This document shows positions 8,448-16,423 of a stretch of DNA of 56,181 bases, one piece after another. Made by a program: the position numbers and the translations under genes. Within the stretch, counting starts at the first letter, position 1, and each line of letters starts with the position of its first letter. Below the pieces are notes generated by a model, which saw only the letters and a list, made by a program, of their open reading frames with translations, had not been told where the DNA came from and ran no database searches. This DNA is from Pasteurellaceae bacterium LFhippo2 (lineage in GTDB: Bacteria > Pseudomonadota > Gammaproteobacteria > Enterobacterales > Pasteurellaceae): assembly GCA_029852775.1 (NCBI GenBank), contig LEKJ01000017.1:1-56181 (forward strand), in the 5' to 3' direction.

Positions 8448-11258
8448 TTACATTCCCTGCCATAGCTCAAACAAATAGGCGACACGTTCCGCTTCGTTTT
8501 GGAATGGTTTGTCGCGATAGAGTTTGTCCACAGCATCATCTAGCTCTTTGTGGGCTGTTCTCAAGGTGCCAAAGATATCGAGCGGATTTTTCGGCGGATT
8601 GTATAAATTCGCCAATGTCGGCTCTAACTCTTTGGGGAATTTTTTGCCTTGTGCCTGATATTTGGCTTTTCTTTCTTTAAGCATAATGAAATATTGCTCG
8701 CGCAAATCTAATATCTGTTGCGCTGCATCTTCCACAGCTTTTATCTCCGCCTGTTTTACGCCTTTTTCCCTTTCTTCTCGGGTAAGGGGGAAAGGGAAAT
8801 TGTTATACACAATGGTATTTGAGTAGCGATAATCGCTTTTTAATCGCCCTGCCACCGTTCGCATAAAGGCATTATGCATTGTTGAGCTTAAAATGCCAAA
8901 GTGATATAGACTTGCGTTTGGTAAATGGAAATTTGCATCGCTATTTATTGTGTCGCTAGTTAAAAATCCGACTGGAATAAACTCTCTGTTTTCCGAAGAG
9001 ACACGTGGAATTAACAAATACTGCCCTGATTTTGGTTGGCGAATTTTTTGAAACTCGTGTGGTTTTTCCGCATCTTTTTTAGTCTGTTTATCTGTACTTG
9101 CTAAACGCATTTGACGTACATTTTCAATTCGTTGGCTAACTAATGGCATTTCGACTAACTCAAAAGCAAGATCCGTTTGATCATAATCCGCAAACCATAA
9201 ACACCAACGTTCTTTGCCATTTAAAAACTCTTCAGCCCCTAAAAATGGGCGAATAAATTTTTCTGCCTGCGGTTCAGCTTGCAATAATTCGTCTTTTTCT
9301 TCCGTTGAAAGTAATAAATTTCCACCGTCCGTTGGTTTACTGCCATAAATCATTCCAACTTCACCACTGATTTGCTTCATCGCCTTTTCAACAGCTACAT
9401 CTATCGCATTAACTAAATAGCCATTAATATTTTTTGCCTTAATGCGCTCAGGCTCACCTTGAATATTTGAATAAATAAATAAAGATTTATTCGCTGGATT
9501 ATCCAACCCAAAACCGATAATCACACAATGCACTGCGGCTTTATCTTTAGCCTGTGAACTCCACTGGAATGTTTGGTGCGCAAAATGAATATGCACGCCC
9601 TGTTGGAAAATAAAATTCCACAACACAGGCACCTGCTCCCCTTGGCAAATCGAGTTTGTTGACACAAACGCCACTTTGGTTTTTGCAGATTTTTGCAATA
9701 ATCGCACCGCTTTCACATACCAGTTTGCCACATAATCAAGGCTACCGAATAACTTAATCCCAGCTTCTTTGCCGACTTGCTCGGTATCTTGCTTTTGCTC
9801 TGCGTTTTGGTAGGTTTTGCCCACAAAAGGCGGATTACCTAAAATATAATCCGTTACTTGCCAATCTAGGCGTAACGCATTGCCCTGTTCAATATGCGCC
9901 GCCTTTTTCAGCGGAATATTCGGCTCGGCATTCATTCGCAATTTATCAGGCATCTCCACATAGCTAAGATGTTCCGCCAACCACATCGACATTTTGGCAA
10001 TATCCGCCGCTAATGGCTCAATTTCAATGCCATAAAAATGCTCAATATCCACGCGTGGCAACGGCATTGCGCCATTTTCCATTTGTAGTTGTAACACTTT
10101 GGTTTCTAAGCGTTTTAGCTCTGTATAAGCTGCCACAAGGAAATTCCCTGTGCCACAAGCAGGATCAAGGAAAGTCAAATCCGCCAGTTTGATATGGAAT
10201 TTATTCAATGCTTTAAGCAGTGCATCGCCTTTTTTACTCTGCTCAATTTGCGCAAATTCCGCTTTTAACTCGTCTAAAAATAGGCTATCGATCACCTTGC
10301 GAATATTCACCGTTTCCGTGTAGTGCGCCCCTAATTCTCTGCGTTCATCACCTAATACTTCTTGGAACAGGGTGCCGAAAATTTCAGGGGAGATATAGCC
10401 CCAGTCCACATCATTTGCAAGCGCAATAAGACTTTGGCGAATCTGCTCATCAAAATACATTTCGTTATAGGTTTGAGCAAAAATCCCCCCGTTGATATAA
10501 GGGAAGTCCGCTAAATAACTTGGCGTACGTGGATGACGCTCACTGGCTGGGGTATTTAAAATGGTAAAGAGACGATTCAGCAACGCCCCCGTATCAGAGC
10601 CGTCGCAAGCGGTATGATGTTCGAGATAATTTGCAAATTGATAAGGACGGAAAATGCCTGTATCTTCGGCAAATAGGCAAAATAGAATACGGATAATAAA
10701 AAGACGACTGTTTTCATCACCTTTACCATCGGTCAGCACTTGATAAAACTCACGTAATGCACTTGCGGCTTTAATATTCGCCTGCATTTGCTTGTGGTGA
10801 ATTTCTGTTTCAAGATCGATTAATACATTAAACAGCTCAAGGTGTTTTGGCAATTCAGCAAGGGGGAACTCGATTTGTTCGTTTTTCAGCACATCAACAA
10901 AACGCATACGTGCAAAATCACACACTACAATATAGCGTGGCAATTTGTGGTTTTCGGTTTCGTTTAGTTGGGCAAGATAATTACGCGCCTGTTGCTCGGC
11001 ATCATCTAAATCTTTCCCTGCTGATTTATGTTCACAAATTAGCTTGCTCGGTACATAAACATCAATAAACTTGGTCGATTTATCAAATTTGACTCGTTTT
11101 TCAAAGTGAGCATCTTGGCTGGCATCTAAGCCGAAAATTTCAAAGAATTTAAACCAAAAACTCTGTGCATATTGCTTTTCATCGGTTTCTTTCTGCCAAC
11201 GTTTGGCAAAAGCTTTGGCGAGATCTTGGCGTTTGAGTTGGGTTGTGAGTGTGGTCAT
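8448..11258 (-). CDS. MmeI-like (type IIL) single-chain restriction-modification enzyme
   Basis: A 936-residue protein in which one polypeptide should both cut and methylate DNA. Near the N-terminus D66, then nine residues, then E76-H-K78 gives the D-X9-EXK nuclease signature of MmeI-type enzymes. The methyltransferase core has motif I DPACGTGNF (365-373) and motif IV NPPF (475-478), typical of N6-adenine methylation. The part after about 560 would be the target-recognition domain, and the C-terminal ~130 residues are helical. Length matches the MmeI family (about 920). No separate methylase, specificity or restriction gene is adjacent, as expected for type IIL. The alternative is an orphan YeeA-like methylase, but the intact nuclease motif argues for restriction activity. 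Its recognition site cannot be read from the sequence. Confidence 0.85.
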   Translation of the reverse strand: MTTLTTQLKRQDLAKAFAKRWQKETDEKQYAQSFWFKFFEIFGLDASQDAHFEKRVKFDKSTKFIDVYVPSKLICEHKSAGKDLDDAEQQARNYLAQLNETENHKLPRYIVVCDFARMRFVDVLKNEQIEFPLAELPKHLELFNVLIDLETEIHHKQMQANIKAASALREFYQVLTDGKGDENSRLFIIRILFCLFAEDTGIFRPYQFANYLEHHTACDGSDTGALLNRLFTILNTPASERHPRTPSYLADFPYINGGIFAQTYNEMYFDEQIRQSLIALANDVDWGYISPEIFGTLFQEVLGDERRELGAHYTETVNIRKVIDSLFLDELKAEFAQIEQSKKGDALLKALNKFHIKLADLTFLDPACGTGNFLVAAYTELKRLETKVLQLQMENGAMPLPRVDIEHFYGIEIEPLAADIAKMSMWLAEHLSYVEMPDKLRMNAEPNIPLKKAAHIEQGNALRLDWQVTDYILGNPPFVGKTYQNAEQKQDTEQVGKEAGIKLFGSLDYVANWYVKAVRLLQKSAKTKVAFVSTNSICQGEQVPVLWNFIFQQGVHIHFAHQTFQWSSQAKDKAAVHCVIIGFGLDNPANKSLFIYSNIQGEPERIKAKNINGYLVNAIDVAVEKAMKQISGEVGMIYGSKPTDGGNLLLSTEEKDELLQAEPQAEKFIRPFLGAEEFLNGKERWCLWFADYDQTDLAFELVEMPLVSQRIENVRQMRLASTDKQTKKDAEKPHEFQKIRQPKSGQYLLIPRVSSENREFIPVGFLTSDTINSDANFHLPNASLYHFGILSSTMHNAFMRTVAGRLKSDYRYSNTIVYNNFPFPLTREEREKGVKQAEIKAVEDAAQQILDLREQYFIMLKERKAKYQAQGKKFPKELEPTLANLYNPPKNPLDIFGTLRTAHKELDDAVDKLYRDKPFQNEAERVAYLFELWQGM

Positions 11259-11291
11259 ATTGTTGTTATCGTTTGAAAAATAAGGGAAATT

Positions 11292-11726
11292 TTAGCATAG
11301 ATTTTCATCTAAAAAAGGGTTAAATAATTTTACTTTTAATCCTTGAAAATCTTTTGTATTGCGAGTAACTAAAGTGTAGTTATGCGCTATTGCTGTTGCA
11401 GCAATAAGAGAATCGTTAGTTGGACGTTTGTTAGGGACGTGGAGTTCTGCGCAAGTTAGTGCAACTTTATTGGTAATAGTTAAAATACGCTCTCTGAATT
11501 TAGGCTCTATTTCCGTTTCTAACCAGTACTTTACTCGCTCAGCCTGGGAAAAATCTTTGCGATGTTCTAATTGTAATACCCCAATCTTTATTTCCATTAA
11601 ACTCATTACGCTCATAAAAAGATCGTCAGGATAAACGCTTTCAAGCCAGCGCAGAACATTAGGATTAATTCGACCGCTATCTATTTTTCTAAATTCAGAA
11701 ATTACATTAGTATCAAGCAAATACAT
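11292..11726 (-). CDS. PIN-domain toxin (VapC/FitB-like)
   Basis: A 144-residue PIN-domain ribonuclease, the toxin of a type II toxin-antitoxin pair. The four expected acidic positions are visible: D5 in LLDTNVISEF, E in SLMEIKIG, D in TNDSLIAATA and D in TRNTKDF. Toxins of this family cut tRNA or other structured RNA. Its ATG overlaps the stop of the antitoxin gene (TAATG), so translation is coupled. The pair lies directly upstream of the restriction-modification gene, on the same strand and 33 bases apart, and may be co-transcribed with it. Confidence 0.88.
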   Translation of the reverse strand: MYLLDTNVISEFRKIDSGRINPNVLRWLESVYPDDLFMSVMSLMEIKIGVLQLEHRKDFSQAERVKYWLETEIEPKFRERILTITNKVALTCAELHVPNKRPTNDSLIAATAIAHNYTLVTRNTKDFQGLKVKLFNPFLDENLC

Positions 11727-11998
11727 TAGTCAAACAACTCCTTCTCATTCCAATCCTCAATCTCTCGTGGCTGATTAAACACTTCATCTGGAATATCAGC
11801 AAGGGCAAAACTTCCACAAAAGTATTCAGCAGCTGTTTTACGCTTAGGCTGTGGAGTTAAACTTTGATATTGTTCATAACTCAAAATGACATTGGTAATC
11901 TGCCCACGTTTTGTTATATATACTGGTTCCGTTTCCGCAACTTTTAGCGCAGAGCTGGCTGCTTGATTAAACTCACGCGCGGTCATAATTTTTTTCAT
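11726..11998 (-). CDS. Phd/YefM-type antitoxin
   Basis: A 90-residue antitoxin. The N-terminal half has the Phd/YefM DNA-binding fold (MTAREFNQAASSALKVAE, then PVYITKRGQITNVILSYEQY). The acidic C-terminus (REIEDWNEKELFD) would wrap the PIN toxin. A good ribosome site (AAGGAGAAA) precedes the ATG at 11996-11998. Antitoxins of this kind repress their own promoter; repeats flanking the putative promoter upstream fit this. Confidence 0.87.
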   Translation of the reverse strand: MKKIMTAREFNQAASSALKVAETEPVYITKRGQITNVILSYEQYQSLTPQPKRKTAAEYFCGSFALADIPDEVFNQPREIEDWNEKELFD

Positions 11999-12023
11999 CG
12001 GATTTCTCCTTAAAGCAAATAAA

Positions 12024-12078
12024 TTGTATGTATGTTACTACACGCTCATCTTTTATGCAATGCATATTCTACATACAA
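12024..12078 (-). promoter_or_regulatory. Promoter and operator of the Phd/PIN toxin-antitoxin pair
   Basis: On the minus strand a -35 TTGCAT and -10 TAACAT with 17-bp spacing lie between 12030 and 12065. They are flanked by the inverted 9-mers TTGTATGTA (12024-12032) and TACATACAA (12070-12078). This layout fits autorepression by the antitoxin, but it is inferred from pattern only. Confidence 0.5.
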
Positions 12079-12099
12079 AAACAGCCGCAAATGCGGCTG
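12076..12099 (-). terminator. Rho-independent terminator of the ABC exporter gene
   Basis: On the minus strand the stem CAGCCGCA-TT-TGCGGCTG is followed by TTTTTG, 10 bases after the stop codon of the gene ending at 12109. It sits immediately upstream of the toxin-antitoxin promoter, insulating the two units. Confidence 0.85.
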
Positions 12100-12108
12100 A
12101 AATAAAAA

Positions 12109-13896
12109 CTAACACAAACACCCACTTGGGTTGCCACAACAGCCACCTAAACTAATTTGCTTATTGTGAAACTCTTGTAGGGTACAGCGGTGTCCAACGC
12201 TGATAATAATACTCTCTGGTAACTGTTCCTTGATAAGCTGATACAAAATTGCTTCCGTTGGCTCGTCTAAAGCTGAAGTGGTTTCATCTAAGAAAATCAA
12301 TTCAGGTTTTGAAAGTAAAATTCGAGTAAAAGCAATACGTTGCAATTCACCTGGGGAGAATGTCACTTGCCAGTCATTATCATAATCTAATGCGTGAATA
12401 TATTTCCCTAAACGGCACTGCTCCATAGCCTGTTTGATTTGCTCATCATTCGCCTCAATATGCGGATAGCAAATCGCTTCACGCAACGTACCTTGTGGCA
12501 TATAAGGGCGTTGTGGTAAGAACAGCGGTTGTTCTAAGCACGGACGTTCCGCAATACCAAAGGTTTCAAAAGGATAGATCCCCGCTAGAGCTTTAAGTAA
12601 AGTCGTTTTGCCTGTCCCTGACGCACCTTGAATTAATAGTGCATCGCCTGCCTTTAATTCAATATTGATCCGATCCATCATTACATTGCCATTATGATCT
12701 TTGATCCCAAAGTCTTTAAGGTAAAAACCACGATTGCACGGATAAGGCTGATGAATTTCAGTGCGATCTAGCTTGTTTAATGTGGTAAAGAAACTATACA
12801 GACGATTTAAACGAGCTTGATAGACAGTAAAATCATCATAGTAGTTACGGAAAAAGGAGAGCGCACGCATTAAGCGGTTAAATGATTGAACCGTTTGGTG
12901 CATATCACCGATAGTTACCTGTCCTGCGAAAAAGCGTGGCGCTTGCAACATTAATGGCAAAATCATCGCAATTTGGGTAACCCCAGTATTAAAGCCATCT
13001 AAGCCCAACATTTTACGCACAATACGCCAACGGTTTTCGATCACCGCATCAAACTTATTCTGTAGGTTCTTACGCTCATTTTCTTCGCCTGAATAAAATG
13101 CAATACTCTCGGCATTATCACGCACACGGATCAGAGAATAACGGTAATCCCCCTGCAATTTCTCTTTATTGAAATTGAGATTAACTAACGGACGACCAAT
13201 CCACACCGATAACGCTGTTGCCAAAATAATAAAGATATAGATAAAAAACACCACACCTTTTGGCACTTCAATACCGAATACCGCCAAAATACCCGATAAT
13301 CCCCATAAAATAATGGTGAATTCAATAATCGAAACAAGCGCATTTAGCACACCACGTACCGCATCTAAAGTACCGTGAATAAACTCTGTGGCATCTTGCT
13401 CAATACGTTGATCGATATTATCCGGTAGCTCTTTTTCGTATTTAACTAAATAGTAGTTCTTATTAGCTAACCAGCGGTTGAGCATTTCACTATTTAGCTT
13501 TTCTAACCATTTAATTTCAAATACTTGAGTTAAAAAATAGTTGATAATTGAGTGAATAATTTTAACAATCACCAACATTAAATTGATTAATGCAAAGAAC
13601 CAAAAGGCATCTGCCTGCTGTTTTTGCAAGGCACTATATAGCCCATTATAAAAATGACTATTTAGCACGCTAATTCGTACTTCCATTAACACTAATAATA
13701 GCAACAGTAGCACTAAACCAACGGTTTTAGCCTTGTTGGATTTATCCCAACAAGGCTGAGTAATATGCCAAAATTTATTACCAAAAGGCGTGTTTTTTAG
13801 AAGTTTCCCTGCGAGATAAAGCCCCACCGAAACACAAAATAACGACATCGCCAGCCATAGTGGCGTGCCGTACAGTTCAATTTGCCATTTTTCCAT
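12109..13896 (-). CDS. SbmA/BacA-YddA type ABC transporter (fused permease-ATPase)
   Basis: A 595-residue half-transporter: an N-terminal membrane domain of the ABC_membrane_2/SbmA-BacA type (hydrophobic segments near 15-30, 55-75, 100-120 and 190-235, with FYNGLYSALQ and the EQDATEF motif), then an ATPase domain with Walker A GASGTGKT, Walker B LIFLDETTSALD and an altered signature FSPGELQR in place of LSGGQ. It resembles E. coli YddA and works as a homodimer in the inner membrane. Its substrate is unknown. The C-terminus ends in a cysteine-rich tail CCGNPSGCLC, unusual for the family. It shares strand with the siderophore receptor gene upstream (165-bp gap holding repeats), which suggests but does not prove a joint role in siderophore or metal handling. 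Confidence 0.85.
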   Translation of the reverse strand: MEKWQIELYGTPLWLAMSLFCVSVGLYLAGKLLKNTPFGNKFWHITQPCWDKSNKAKTVGLVLLLLLLVLMEVRISVLNSHFYNGLYSALQKQQADAFWFFALINLMLVIVKIIHSIINYFLTQVFEIKWLEKLNSEMLNRWLANKNYYLVKYEKELPDNIDQRIEQDATEFIHGTLDAVRGVLNALVSIIEFTIILWGLSGILAVFGIEVPKGVVFFIYIFIILATALSVWIGRPLVNLNFNKEKLQGDYRYSLIRVRDNAESIAFYSGEENERKNLQNKFDAVIENRWRIVRKMLGLDGFNTGVTQIAMILPLMLQAPRFFAGQVTIGDMHQTVQSFNRLMRALSFFRNYYDDFTVYQARLNRLYSFFTTLNKLDRTEIHQPYPCNRGFYLKDFGIKDHNGNVMMDRINIELKAGDALLIQGASGTGKTTLLKALAGIYPFETFGIAERPCLEQPLFLPQRPYMPQGTLREAICYPHIEANDEQIKQAMEQCRLGKYIHALDYDNDWQVTFSPGELQRIAFTRILLSKPELIFLDETTSALDEPTEAILYQLIKEQLPESIIISVGHRCTLQEFHNKQISLGGCCGNPSGCLC

Positions 13897-13947
13897 AGTT
13901 TAGATAACACAAAAGGGCGCATAAGGATTGCGCCCAAAATAAAAGAT

Positions 13948-13980
13948 ACAACCGGTTCGATTTTTCAAAAATTTTGCAAA
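13948..13980 (+). repeat. Variant Apl-type uptake signal (ACAACCGGT core)
   Basis: ACAACCGGT at 13948-13956 is followed by the AT tract and ATTTTGCAAA of the Apl uptake signal, with one G-to-C change in the core. The same variant with tract occurs at 33385, 48628 and 52571. Confidence 0.6.
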
Positions 13981-13982
13981 TT

Positions 13983-14055
13983 CGGACACGGGCACCGTGT
14001 CCCTACATTCTATGTATCATAATGCTCATAGGTAGGGACACGTTGCGCGTGTCCG
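13983..14055. repeat. Inverted pair of TGTAGGGACACG-type hairpin repeats
   Basis: Copy 1 (13983-14007) ends CCGTGTCCCTACA; copy 2 (14032-14055) starts GTAGGGACACG. The two face each other across 24 bases, and each forms its own hairpin (GGACACGG/CCGTGTCC type). They fill the gap between the receptor stop (14061) and the exporter start (13896). Copy 1 closely matches the element inside glnE (30999-31024). Confidence 0.85.
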
Positions 14056-14060
14056 CCAAA

Positions 14061-16211
14061 TTAAAATTCCACCTTCGCATTCAACAACCATTCACGCTTA
14101 TTGCCATAAGCAACAGGAATAACGTTGTTATTAGTGCCTTGCGTAGAAACATAGTAAGTTTTATTACCTAAGTTTTTACCATTTAATTGTAAGCTCACTT
14201 TCTTACCACTTAGCTTGGTATCGTAAGCCACAAAGGCATCAGCAACTACAGCGTGTGGTAATTTATAGGTTTCAATATTCGCACTATCGTTAGTATTATA
14301 CAGTTTCCATGTACCTAAGTAACGACCGCCAGCACCTACACGGATATTACCAAAACTGAAATTACCCACATCGTAAGTTAAGAATAAACTTGCTTGATGT
14401 TTTGGCACACCTTCAAACTCTTTACCATTGTAGAATGGGTATTTGCTGTTTTCACGGGTTTTAGTCTTAGTATAAGCATAGGTTGCGGTTACGCCCACTT
14501 TATCACTTAAACGGCCATGGATATCCCACTCTAAACCACGTGAATTAACTTTACCCACCACATATTGATAGTTATTACCGTCTGTGCCTGCGTAAGTATC
14601 CGTTACATTTTTCTTATCAATATTGAACAACGCTAAGTTTGTGCTTAGGAACGCATTTTCATATTTAGTGCCCACTTCAAAGGATTGTCCACGCTCAGGC
14701 TGAATACCTTCAGTTACTGCCGCACGGCTTAACTGCGGACGGAATGATTGAGCGTAGTTTCCATAAACTGCCCAATCTGGAGTAAATTTATATACCGCTC
14801 CTGCTTGATATAATAATTTTCCACCGTGATCATCCGTATATAAACGCTCTGGTGCACTTGTACCACCACGGCCGGCTTCTTGATCGTAATATTCGTAACG
14901 CACACCACCCGATACGATTAATTTATCGGTTAAATATGCTGAGTCTTGAACATAAACGCCAACGGTTTTTAAACGAGCGTATTGATGAGCATTATTCGCT
15001 GCCAATGGCATATCCGCCACACTTGCCGAACCGTAAACTGGATTATAAAGATCAACTGTACTATTTGCGCCTTGATGACGGCGAATATCTAACGTTGTAC
15101 GAGCTAAATCCACACCCGCTACTACACGATGTGCTACATCACCTGTAGCAAACTCACCCACTGCATTAATACTTGCGCTATCGTTACGTTGATTAGAACC
15201 TTGAATACCTTCTAAACGGCGCACTGCAGTGCCACGGTCTAAATTGACTGTGGTTACACGAGCTTGCCAATAGTTATAAGTATCTCGAGTATGAGCGTAA
15301 GTCGCATTTAATTTCCAGAAGTCGTTTAATTTATGCGACGCATTCACTGAAATCACATCAATTTTACCCGTTGCTTCGTTAAATGGTTCATCTAAACGAG
15401 TTTCTGACGAAATCGGGGCAAAAGTCCCTTTGCCTGTCCCTTTAGCAATAATGTAAGTACCACGGTCAAATGGATCGGTATACTCTTGATGTTCGTAACC
15501 TACGGTAATTTCAGTCTTATCATTCGCCCAAGAAAGAGACGGCGCATATAGCGTACGTTTTACTTCGCCGAAGTTACGCCAGTAATCTTTATCATTTTGA
15601 TCATAGATAAAACGATAGGCAAAACCATTGCCTAATCCGCCTGTTGCATCAAAATTTACACCCCAAGCATTATTGCTACCTACCGAAGTACCCAACACAT
15701 ATTTTGCTTCTTGTTGTGGCTTTTTAGTCACCACATTGATAACGCCACCCGGATCTTGAATACCATAAAGTACAGACGCAGGGCCTTTTAGCACTTCTAC
15801 ACGTTCGGTTGTTGCCGAGAAGTTATGAGATGGACCTGCCACCACGCCGTTACGCAAAATAGAGTTATCTCGGTTTGCGCCAAAACCACGTTTTAGCACC
15901 GCATCCATTAAGCCCCCTAAGGTATTGGCTTGAGTTGTACCACTTACGGTTGCAAGAGCTTCATCAATACTTTGTGGCTGACGGTCGGCAATTAACTGGC
16001 TATTCACCACATTAACAGTCTGCGAGCTGTCAATTAATGGCGTAGCACCTTTATTGGCAATATTACTTTGGCGAGACTGGTAGCTCCCTTCGTTATTTTC
16101 TAACTGATTTGTTTCAGTAACAGTAACTTCAGAAAGAGTTGTTTCTTCAGCAATAGCCATTGCTGGAACAGCGAAAAGTGCGGTATAGATAAGGCTGTGT
16201 TTGAACTTCAT
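14061..16211 (-). CDS. TonB-dependent siderophore receptor
   Basis: Outer-membrane receptor that takes up a ferric siderophore with energy from TonB-ExbBD. The 716 residues begin with a signal peptide (MKFKHSLIYTALFAVPAMAIA) and a TonB-box-like TLSEVTVTE. They continue with a plug domain (NVVNSQLIADRQPQSIDEAL, then VEVLKGPASVLYG and PGGVINVVTKKP) and a 22-strand type barrel ending in the terminal phenylalanine of KVEF. The plug and barrel are of the FhuA/FhuE/FoxA hydroxamate class; the exact ligand is not readable. A Fur-box-like palindrome lies 37-63 bases upstream. No siderophore ABC import genes are adjacent. A single Haemophilus-type 9-mer AAGTGCGGT occurs in the signal-peptide region, too little to show transfer. 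Confidence 0.92.
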   Translation of the reverse strand: MKFKHSLIYTALFAVPAMAIAEETTLSEVTVTETNQLENNEGSYQSRQSNIANKGATPLIDSSQTVNVVNSQLIADRQPQSIDEALATVSGTTQANTLGGLMDAVLKRGFGANRDNSILRNGVVAGPSHNFSATTERVEVLKGPASVLYGIQDPGGVINVVTKKPQQEAKYVLGTSVGSNNAWGVNFDATGGLGNGFAYRFIYDQNDKDYWRNFGEVKRTLYAPSLSWANDKTEITVGYEHQEYTDPFDRGTYIIAKGTGKGTFAPISSETRLDEPFNEATGKIDVISVNASHKLNDFWKLNATYAHTRDTYNYWQARVTTVNLDRGTAVRRLEGIQGSNQRNDSASINAVGEFATGDVAHRVVAGVDLARTTLDIRRHQGANSTVDLYNPVYGSASVADMPLAANNAHQYARLKTVGVYVQDSAYLTDKLIVSGGVRYEYYDQEAGRGGTSAPERLYTDDHGGKLLYQAGAVYKFTPDWAVYGNYAQSFRPQLSRAAVTEGIQPERGQSFEVGTKYENAFLSTNLALFNIDKKNVTDTYAGTDGNNYQYVVGKVNSRGLEWDIHGRLSDKVGVTATYAYTKTKTRENSKYPFYNGKEFEGVPKHQASLFLTYDVGNFSFGNIRVGAGGRYLGTWKLYNTNDSANIETYKLPHAVVADAFVAYDTKLSGKKVSLQLNGKNLGNKTYYVSTQGTNNNVIPVAYGNKREWLLNAKVEF

Positions 16212-16247
16212 AGGATTATCCTAAATACAAAATAGAGTTAACTAAAA

Positions 16248-16274
16248 ATTATTCTCAATAACATTGCGAATAAT
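16248..16274 (-). promoter_or_regulatory. Fur-box-like site upstream of the siderophore receptor
   Basis: ATTATTC (16248-16254) and GAATAAT (16268-16274) form an AT-rich inverted repeat 37-63 bases before the receptor ATG. This is the expected place and base composition for a Fur operator. It gives only a partial match to the 19-bp consensus. Confidence 0.55.
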
Positions 16275-16354
16275 ACTCTGTTTTAGGATAAAAATCTTTG
16301 GAAAAATCGCATAATTGATAATTATTTACAATTTTGAATTAATTATAAACAGCC

Positions 16355-16385
16355 GAAAAAAAAGCCAAACATCCTATGTTTGGCT
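16355..16385 (-). terminator. Rho-independent terminator of the aga/lac operon
   Basis: On the minus strand a 10-bp perfect stem AGCCAAACAT/ATGTTTGGCT with a 3-base loop is followed by eight T residues. It lies 38 bases after the stop of lacD and closes the operon. Confidence 0.95.
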
Positions 16386-16423
16386 CAATATTGGTCTTTT
16401 TATTATTATTTTAGTTATGCTAA

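Noticed and set aside
12109-12150. The CCGNPSGCLC tail as a toxin or conotoxin-like peptide
   Set aside because: The pattern resembles some disulfide peptides by chance; it is the C-terminus of a cytoplasmic ATPase domain with no signal for separate export.
16175-16183. AAGTGCGGT, the Haemophilus-type uptake core, as a sign that the siderophore receptor came from a Haemophilus-like donor
   Set aside because: A 9-mer is expected about once by chance in a window of this size on two strands, and the flanking uptake-signal tract is missing.
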